Below, piece after piece: positions 19,201 through 24,855 of a stretch of DNA of 24,855 nucleotides. Source of the DNA: Baffinella frigidus (Eukaryota > Cryptophyceae > Cryptomonadales > Baffinellaceae); assembly GCA_026770585.1 (NCBI GenBank), contig MU646367.1:532747-557601 (forward strand), read 5' to 3'. The notes under the pieces were generated by a model. The model worked only from the letters and a program-made list of their open reading frames with translations, searched no databases and was not told the origin of the DNA. The position numbers and the translations under genes were made by a program. How positions within the stretch are numbered: position 1 is the stretch's first letter; each line of letters opens with the position of its first letter.

Positions 19201-21519
19201 GCCTGGTCCGTCACCTCAGCGGGGCTAGCAACCAGGCGCTCGGAGGTCGGAGCGCCGTGTCAGGCGGCGTGACTCGCGAGGGCATCGGAGAACTGCCTCA
19301 ACGTATTCCGTGTGCGTGTTGATCGGATTTTCACGTACGGTGTTCGCCTCCCTGAATCGAGCGGTGTTCGCCTCCCTGATCCGAGCAGTATTGTGATGCA
19401 CTTTTTTGGACTGAATCGAGCAGGTGATCTATGTCGCGAAGCCGACAGACACCATCCTCGGCATCACTGTCAGCCATCACCACGTAAATCCCAAACCCTA
19501 CACCCTAAACCCTAAACCCTACACCCTACACCCCAAACCCTACACCCTACACCCTACACCCTAAACCCTACACCCTATACCCTACAACCTACACCCTACA
19601 CCCTACACCCTACACCCTACACCCTACACCCTACACCCTATACCCCGCACCCTACACCCTCACCCTACGCCCTACACCCTACACCCTACACCCTACACCC
19701 TACACCCTACACCCTAAACTATTTCCCTCAGAAACTTATGTTTTTCTCGCAAGGTCCTTCGACCTCGAGAGCAAATGGTGGGCAGATGAACCACTGGATG
19801 TGTCTTCTTCTTCTTCTTCTCTATTACTCTCAAGCCTAGAGATGATTGCTCGAACAGTCTACTGGGCGTGTGCGCCGGGTAAGTTGTGACGGGTGCTACC
19901 ACGCTGTGACAGTTTAGACTCGATGCTTTCTGTAGGACACTTGCCACCATGCTTTTCATGGGTCCAGGTTTCCAAGGATCAGGTAGGGTCTCACTGATGC
20001 AATCTTGGTGTGTGCGTCCAACTGGTGCTGCCTTGGTGTGTCAAGGAATCCAAGGACAAGGTAGGGTCTAACTGGTGCTGCGCTACCGTGGTGTGTGCAT
20101 CGAAGTGGTGTTGCCTTGGTGTCTGCGTCTAATTGGAGATGTGCTCCCTTGGTTTGCACAGGGATCCAAGGGTCTGGTAGGGTCTAACTGGTGTACCTTG
20201 GGGTGTGCAGGGTTCCAAGGACCACGTAGGGGCTGGGTGTGTGCTACCTTGGTGGGTGCATCCGAGTGGTGCTGCCTTGGTGTCTGCGTCCAAGTGGTGA
20301 TGCGCTCCCTTGGTTTGTGAAGCGTTTCCCCCTGCGTAGCCCGCTGTGTGGGCTTGGGGTGTGCGTCTAACTGGTGTACCTTGGGTTGCAGGGATCCAAG
20401 GATCAGGCGATCATGGACCAGGCAGACGCACTGATCCGAAAGCATTCCGGGGAGATCTCGCCCCAGTGCCACATCAAGTTCTACAAGATGGTCGCCCCCG
20501 TCACTAAACCCTCGAATCTTGTTCTTATCTTTTTTCTTTTCATTTAGGGTTTTCCTGTGCTGTTGCTCATTGCAGCTGCGTTTCGATCCCGCCGCCGCCA
20601 GGTCCTGAGCCGTGCAACCCCAGCTTGCCGTGCCCTTCCAACGTGCGGGTTCGGTCCGCTGCCCACCACGGCTGTGCAGCGCACGTGCCTGAGGCAAAGG
20701 CCGCAGCGTTCGTGGAGGTGGCGGGGCTGAGAGCAGTTTGTCACTGCCACATGGCCGCCCACGGCCCCTTGCCTCCTCCAATCTCGCGGTGCTGACGGAA
20801 GGTGGGGGGTGTGTGCTCGCAGCCGGCCGAGGGGACGACTGCGGCGCAGGTCCTTCTGCAGGCGGCTGCGGAGCTTGAGGCTGACTACCTCTGTCTGGTC
20901 CTGCCCCGCCCGCACCCAACAGAAAGTGTGTGAGAGAGAAGGCAACTTTATTCATACTTGGAGGCTTGACTACTTCTGCCTGGTCCTGCCCCCGCCCGCA
21001 CCCCACACCCCACGCACAGAGAGAAGGCCACGTTATTGAATACCCCGCACAGCAACCGAGACGCGATCTCCCCCCACCTCCCCTTTGCCCGGGGGGTTGT
21101 CTGCACGGGCCGGCGGATTGTGTTGCAGCGCGTGTTGTTCCGACGCAGCTTGTCTCACCTGCCGCAGGATTGATGTCTTACGGTGGACGGCTGTGAGGAC
21201 GGACCCTAGGACGGGCCCGCCTCGGGCGGAAAGAGAAGTCATGTATGTAGACATTAGGCTTTTCTCCCCGCCCGAGGCGGGCCTGTCCTATGTCCGTCAC
21301 TCACACCGGCGGCGCGGGTGGCAGGGGTCGTTCAACACGGCGCACGGCGCGCACTCGCGCGACTCGATGACAGCCATGGGCTCAACCGCCCTCTACTGCT
21401 CTCAAAATTCAAAGTGCCACGCCATGGTGGTCAAGCCGCCGCGCAACCCCGACTCCGGCACCCCTGTTACCCCTGCGGTTTCCACCAGCCCACTTGCGGC
21501 TTCCGCGAAGAAGACGTGA
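16212..21519 (+). CDS. Two-domain universal stress protein (UspA family), 11 exons
   Basis: Exons: 16212-16334, 16718-16771, 16895-16987, 17377-17451, 17791-17856, 18568-18674, 18897-18948, 19424-19483, 20392-20499, 20823-20897, 21325-21519. Total 335 residues. Domain 1 (about 1-170) begins MAETSPSWLVNKDV and WGVLVDGSSVSGKAFD, then LTIIHGFD and SKLEWAQGASTVEKA. It ends in a textbook USP nucleotide motif G-2X-G-9X-G-S: GSFGTGGKKVGAVGS, formed across the 17856/18568 junction, which confirms that splice. Domain 2 starts FVVALDDSPSSMRGLEQ and continues VAKPTDTILGITVSHHH, EGTTAAQVLLQAA, ADYLCLGSFN, MGSTALYC and MVVKPPRNP. Its motif is degenerate (GSFN, then 14 residues before GS), so it may not bind ATP in the usual way. 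USPs are small cytosolic alpha/beta proteins induced by stress; tandem forms are common. The ATG at 16212 is the first Met in frame and gives a normal N-terminus. Several donors are GTC. Introns carry MITE-like elements and telomere-like DNA. Confidence 0.5.
17463..17588 (+). repeat. Dispersed repeat R3, copy 2
   Basis: Starts 11 nt after the GTCTTC donor of USP exon 4 and fills the first part of that intron. It aligns along its whole length with 9998-10123; its hairpin has decayed. Confidence 0.5.
17857..18567 (+). other. Intron 5 of the stress-protein gene
   Basis: Donor AAA/GTGCGT, acceptor GGTGGCAG. Contains MITE-like element A copy 2, then unique sequence; the join reconstitutes the USP nucleotide motif. 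A shorter acceptor choice inside the open frame at 18358-18678 would break that motif spacing. Confidence 0.5.
17903..18103. mobile_element. MITE-like element A, copy 2 (201 bp)
   Basis: AGGTCGTAAGTAGGAATTTCAG at the left, and AGTTCGTAAACTGGAATTTCAG when the right end is complemented; outer right end CCACGCC as in copy 1. Same length as copy 1, different internal sequence. Confidence 0.5.
18675..18896 (+). repeat. Telomere-like block with CCCGTAA variant (intron)
   Basis: CCCTACA, CCCTTAA and CCCGTAA units fill the intron joining the two USP domains. Donor GAC/GTAAAC, acceptor AACCAG. The donor overlaps an in-frame TAA, so unspliced mRNA would end after domain 1. Confidence 0.5.
18949..19423 (+). 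other. Intron 7 of the stress-protein gene, with R3 copy 3
   Basis: Donor CAG/GTCGGA, acceptor GAGCAG. About 19000-19073 matches repeat R3 (CGTTGACGGATTGTACC, GACGCAGAGCTAGG). Also a doublet GGCACGTACCTGGCACTGCC / GGCGCGTGCCTGGCACTGCC at about 19090-19140, and a doublet GGTGTTCGCCTCCCTGA at 19340-19380. Confidence 0.5.
19484..19728 (+). repeat. Telomere-like CCCTACA array (intron)
   Basis: Thirty-odd 7-mers, mostly ACACCCT, right after the CAC/GTAAAT donor. Confidence 0.5.
19800..19870 (+). repeat. Dispersed repeat R2, copy 3
   Basis: (CTT)n then CTATTACTCTCAAGCCTAGAG, matching 3655-3700 and, more loosely, 12340-12400. Confidence 0.5.
19955..20400 (+). repeat. Array of decoy copies of the exon 9 acceptor and exon start
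   Basis: GG(A/T)TCCAAGG follows an AG or AG-like site near 19962, 20046, 20162, 20212 and the real one at 20392. Copies alternate with CTTGGTGTGTGCGTCCAACTGG-like units. In the decoys GATCAG/AAG is followed at once by GTAGGG, a donor-like sequence. Confidence 0.5.
20873..21040 (+). repeat. Tandem duplication of exon 10 end plus donor
   Basis: GACTACCTCTGTCTG/GTCCT recurs as GACTACTTCTGCCTG/GTCCT about 82 nt downstream, with the following CCCGCACCC and AGAGAGAAGGC..TTATT..ATA also repeated. The first copy is the exon; the second lies in the intron. Confidence 0.5.
21198..21298. mobile_element. Foldback element in last USP intron
   Basis: Arms 21198-21238 and 21259-21298 are imperfect inverse complements with a GGGCCCGCCTCGGGCGG core and TAGGA/TCCTA further out. 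The core GAGGCGGGCC also occurs near 15760 and 17602. Confidence 0.5.
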
Positions 21520-22204
21520 GAGGCGGCGCGAGGTGTGTGTGGGAGGGGGTGGTGGGTTTGTCGCAGAGCGGGAAGAGTGAGATAAGAGTGAGATCGGGGC
21601 TGGAGGGTGAGAGAGAAACGCGAGTGGGTGTCTGGTGATGCGGCGAGAAAGCGTGTGAAGCAGCGGTGCTGGGCATTGCAGCGCCAGCACCGCAGGCTTC
21701 TCATCCGGGGGGTGGCCCTTCTCAGTCATGTATCCAGAGTTAATGAAGTTGCCAAATATTTACCTGTTGCAACTACCAGCACCACTGACCTGATAAAAAG
21801 GCGCTTGGGACGAGGGAGAGATCTGTTAATTTTGCGGTACATGTGAACCAAGAGGACTGCCACGATTTGACTGGTTCTGAGAGACCTTTACCACACGGCG
21901 GACTACGAAACTTTCATCAAAAATTGTCTTTTGATGAACGAACACAAACCCTCTTATTCCACCGCGTGGTTACTACCAACACGGCCGCCATGTATGAACC
22001 CCCACTGTTTTGGATATCAATGAGATCACACAGTCCTGGGTGTTGCAAAACATGAATTCTTGCGACTTTTTGCGAACGGCATTTACGTCAAGAACTTGGC
22101 GAAGATGGGACACAGGACCCCGCATTATTGGTACGTTTGTTTCCGTGCGGGATCTCGTATGACCTCTCTCTCGCTAGGTCCTGCTCAAAATGTAGGTCTT
22201 AGGC

Positions 22205-22535
22205 AAAATCCTTGAGGTCCTTTAGGTTCTTCGAGCTCCCAACATAGGCGGACACCGGTCCTTTAGGTCCTTTAGGTTTTAATTTCGCCCAACATATGCC
22301 AACGACACGCCGTTCCGTAGAAGGGATCTGCAGAGAAAGCATTTTTGCTTTCGGATCGCGTTTCGCTCTCCAGTGCAGAGGCTCGTGAAGAGGGGATACA
22401 GGGTGGCTCTCTTGGGGTGGGTGAAGGTATACGACATCGCTCCCATGCTCACTTACACGCACCGAACCCAAGTCAGCCTTGTTCTGAGGCTCATGGTATC
22501 CCATGGTGAAGCATAGGAGCTCCAGTCACGGATAC
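22205..22535 (+). repeat. Dispersed repeat R1, copy 3 (most complete)
   Basis: Contains both the TTTAGGTCCTTTAGGTTTTA half (as at 6329) and the AGGCTCATGGTATCCCATG/CACGGATACCCCA half (as at 5837-6071). The CCTTTAGGTTCTTCGAGCTC segment also occurs at about 14568. Confidence 0.5.
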
Positions 22536-22957
22536 CCCACAAGGTGAGGGGGGTTGTGTGGGGGTGTGAGATGAGACAGATGTCAAACCAAACGCATGTA
22601 GAGGTTTGGAAATTTCGTTGATTTCGTGTTTATTAAACAGGATTGTCGGTGTCAGCCCGTGCCTTCCCCAAGCTAGGACCGGGTCTGCCATACTTCCCAA
22701 ATAGAGCATTGGGCTCCGCCCGCTGTGGTTCAATCGACGAATTTTGCCGGATCTTCCCTGTACATTTTTCAGCAAAAAAAACGGCCATCCGCAGGGTTCG
22801 TTTTGGCATCCTCCTGCCACGGTGGACCACCCACGCAGACGTATGTGTGGACGCCGAGCACCTACGCATATGTCTCCGACATCGGAGGAGGTCTAGGAAG
22901 GATGTCAAGGCACGACATCCAGGACTAGGACTGCTGGTGCTCACTTGCATCCGTGCA

Positions 22958-22980
22958 CTCCGACTGCAGTGCAGTCGGAG
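22958..22980. promoter_or_regulatory. Perfect 23-bp palindrome upstream of the last gene
   Basis: CTCCGACTGCA, a central G, then TGCAGTCGGAG; 11-bp arms without mismatch, 25 bp before the ATG at 23005. It could be a protein-binding site or a 5'-UTR hairpin; function is inference. Confidence 0.5.
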
Positions 22981-23004
22981 ATCTAAAGGCTCGTGTGGCT
23001 AGCA

Positions 23005-24855
23005 ATGATGGACGGGTCGCCGAGTCCAGACAGATTGCACGAGATGGGAGACAGCGGCGCGCTAAGAGGGTGGAGCCCTGTGATGCATCCACTTCCCCCA
23101 TCCGATGCGGAGCTCCCTCCTCCTCTCGGCGTTGGTGAAAAAAAAGGGTTTGTTCGTGTGCCGGCAAAGCGTGTGCCGTCGACAACGCGCGTGCCGAAAA
23201 AGGCGGTGGTTGAGAGCGTCTCCGGGTACCGCACGGAGAGCCAGCGCACGGCTCCTCGGAGCACTGTGATCGAAGATGTGCTGGCTGTGCGCTCCCAGCC
23301 GACGCAGCAACGCCAGCTCTCTCCAGGTAGAAAGGCAGACACAACGTCGAAAAGTGTGGTGGAGAAGCTCGTCGCCAAGTACTTCGAACCGCTGTTGGTG
23401 CCAGTTGTGCCAGTTGTGGTGCCAGGGAAGGAGAAGCCTGTGGTGGTCCCCTCGGGAGTGACTGCCAAGCTTGCCGGCGCCGTGGAGGAACCCAAGTTCA
23501 TTCCTTCGGAGAAAGGGCCTGTGCTGCTGGTGAACAGCACGCGACAGAAGGACACGCAGCTGCCCCACGCCAAGACGGTGCGGACGACGCAGCGGCTGCG
23601 CGACAAAGAGCGGGCGGACGTGATGGCGCGGCTGATGCGCGTGGACGTGCCTTCGCGCCACGCGGGCAAGCCGGGGTCCGTCAAGAAGCGCCCAGCCACC
23701 GCAGGCTTTACCCTCAACCCTCAACCCCCAACCCTTCACCTTGAACCCTCAACCCTAATTCATAAATCATAAACCATAAACCCTACACCCCAAACCAGGC
23801 AAGTCACGTCCCCCTCCGAGAGCCTGGCCCGGGTTCTTCGGCGACAAGGTAAACCCTAAACCCTGAACCCGAAACCCTAAACCCTAAACCCTAAACCCTA
23901 AACCCTAAACCCTAAACCCTAAACCCTAAACCCTAAACCATAAAACATAAAACATAAAACATAAAACATAAAGCATAAAACATAAACTTAAAACTATTAA
24001 CCATACACTATAAACCCTAAACCCTAAACCCTAAACTCCAAACCCCAAACCCCGCACCCCAAACCCCAAACCCTGAACCCCAAACCCCAGACCCCAAACC
24101 CCAAAACCCAAAACAGGTTGAGGCGGCCGAGAACACAGTGGAGGACGAGCACGACACGACCGACTACCCGTCGCTCCAGTTCGAGGTGTCAGTCACCATG
24201 AGTGCCGCCGCGTCTGCGTCGAGTGGCGCCTGGTCCCCTTCTGCGGAGGCCGGAGCTCCGTGGGAGGATGCAGAGGGGGAGGCGGGGTGGAGGGACCAGG
24301 CCGCAGCGCCCCCAGCAAGGGATGTTTCATTCTCTCGAATTCAGCCGAGAGGCGGGCTGCCGCAGGCTCGATCTCCGACAGCGTCTCCTCCGGGCAAGAC
24401 AGGCGCTCTCGCAGGGCGCGCTCCCGGAGCAAGCCAGGACATCACCGCTTTATCGCCTTCCGCGCACAGCCCCCTGACCGTGACCGTCGCCCGGCGCACT
24501 TCTGGAGGCTCTGGAGGCGTCGCAGCCTCTCTGGAGCTCTCGGTCGAGTCCTCGGCGCTCGGCTCGCCAGTCGACGTGCCCTCCTCCCCAACCAGCGCCT
24601 TTTCGCTAACTGGGGGGCGCAACCTGCTACCGCACGGAGCGAGGACGTGGGAGCGCCAGACACCTTCTTCCGGCGGCAAGACGGCGCAGGGCTCGCACGT
24701 GCACGCGCAGGACGTGGGGGGTGCGCAGCGGCAGCACGAGGTGGTGCGCGAGGCGCGAGGCGAGGTGGCGCCGCGCCCGCACGCGGCTGTGGACCACCGC
24801 TTATGGGAGCAGGATGCGGGCGGCGTGCGGCAGCTTGCCGAGCTTGGCGGGGGGG
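23005..24855 (+). CDS. Unrecognised low-complexity protein, 3'-partial
   Basis: Exons: 23005-23704, 23799-23848, 24117 to beyond the window end. The frame is open from ATG 23005 (a second ATG follows at 23008). The first intron must use a GC donor (CAG/GCTTTA at 23705) to keep phase; the second uses GTAAAC. The product is about 497 residues so far, rich in Ser, Pro, Ala, Val and charged residues. Recognisable stretches: KGFVRVPAKRVPSTTR, KSVVEKLVAKYFEPL, a Val-Pro run (VPVVPVVVPGKEKP), RLRDKERADVMARLMR, then FFGDK, VEAAENTVEDEHD and a long disordered-looking tail. No domain recognised; it could be a scaffold or cytoskeleton-associated protein, but that is a guess. The last exon has no stop in the 739 nt visible, strong support for coding at this length. 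A perfect 23-bp palindrome lies 25 bp before the ATG. Confidence 0.5.
23705..23798 (+). repeat. GC-AG intron with CCCTCAA telomere-variant units
   Basis: Begins GCTTTACC after CAG and ends AAACCAG; filled with CCCTCAA/CCATAAA-like units. Phase on both sides requires this GC donor. Confidence 0.5.
23849..24116 (+). repeat. Telomere-like CCCTAAA block (intron)
   Basis: Exact CCCTAAA run, then ACATAAA units (about 23940-23990), then CCCCAAA variants up to the acceptor AAACAG. Donor AAG/GTAAAC. Confidence 0.5.

Larger units (their letters stand above)
21520..23004. other. Intergenic region
   Basis: Lies between the stop of the stress-protein gene and the next ATG. Holds repeat R1 copy 3 (22205-22535) and a 23-bp palindrome. 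A frame at 22725-22928 (TYVWTPSTYAYVSDIGG) may be an exon but has no support beyond composition. Confidence 0.5.

Noticed and set aside
20083-21006. 307-codon minus-strand frame
   Set aside because: It is a shadow of a tandem repeat array and of USP exons 9-10 on the plus strand; QLDAHTK-type repeats reflect the decoy array.
22643-23002. Gene at 22643-23002 (119 codons) or 22725-22928
   Set aside because: Overlapping frames with no consistent splice partners; possibly an exon (TYVWTPSTYAYVSD) but support is too weak to call.
22983-23739. Long minus-strand frames opposite the last gene
   Set aside because: High GC keeps all frames open. The plus-strand frame joins in phase to two further exons, the minus frames to none.

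Overview
This is nuclear DNA from a eukaryotic microbe, most likely an alga. The genes are split into many short, very GC-rich exons with AG-ended introns, and every gene I can support lies on the + strand. A large share of the intron sequence is telomere-like DNA: CCCTAAA and close variants (CCCTACA, CCCCAAA, CCCCTAA, CCCCACA). The repeat unit is of the plant/algal TTTAGGG telomere type. Intron-dense protists such as cryptophytes or dinoflagellates would fit. A cryptophyte is my weak guess and nothing here proves it. No operons, Shine-Dalgarno sites or CRISPRs are expected or seen.

Layout. (1) About 339-5815: the 3' part of a STAND/NACHT ATPase gene of the NWD1/TEP1-like type (end of a DUF4062-like region, NACHT P-loop NTPase, winged-helix and helical region). 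It stops without any visible WD40 repeats. (2) 5816-6733: gene-poor DNA with two copies of a dispersed repeat and a small tandem repeat. (3) 6734-8780: a 426-residue protein of unknown function in three exons, with a duplicated exon start inside intron 1. (4) 9188-13809: a run of phase-compatible exons coding for an unrecognised basic/His-rich protein. It may be a separate gene or a continuation of gene 3. (5) 13810-16211: a long intergenic stretch dense in small inverted-repeat (MITE-like) elements. (6) 16212-21519: an 11-exon gene for a two-domain universal stress protein (UspA family) of 335 residues. Its family homology fixes the exon borders well. (7) 21520-23004: intergenic, with a third copy of the dispersed repeat. 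(8) 23005 to the window end: the 5' part of an unrecognised, low-complexity protein.

The most interesting feature is the introns. First, the telomere-like blocks always present the C-rich strand as the sense strand. Second, many introns carry tandem copies of their own splice junctions (donor, acceptor, or acceptor plus the first bases of the exon), giving arrays of decoy splice sites. Third, in the stress-protein gene at least five donors start GTC rather than GTA/GTG, and protein homology plus reading phase support these positions. One intron in the last gene appears to be GC-AG. Two or three small transposon families (about 200-bp elements with terminal inverted repeats, one nested in another, and long foldbacks) occupy introns and intergenic DNA. 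The genes show no obvious shared pathway. The NACHT protein suggests signalling or immune-type sensing, and the USP protein suggests a stress response.

All exon borders are inferred by eye from reading phase, splice motifs and remembered family features. No search or alignment was run.
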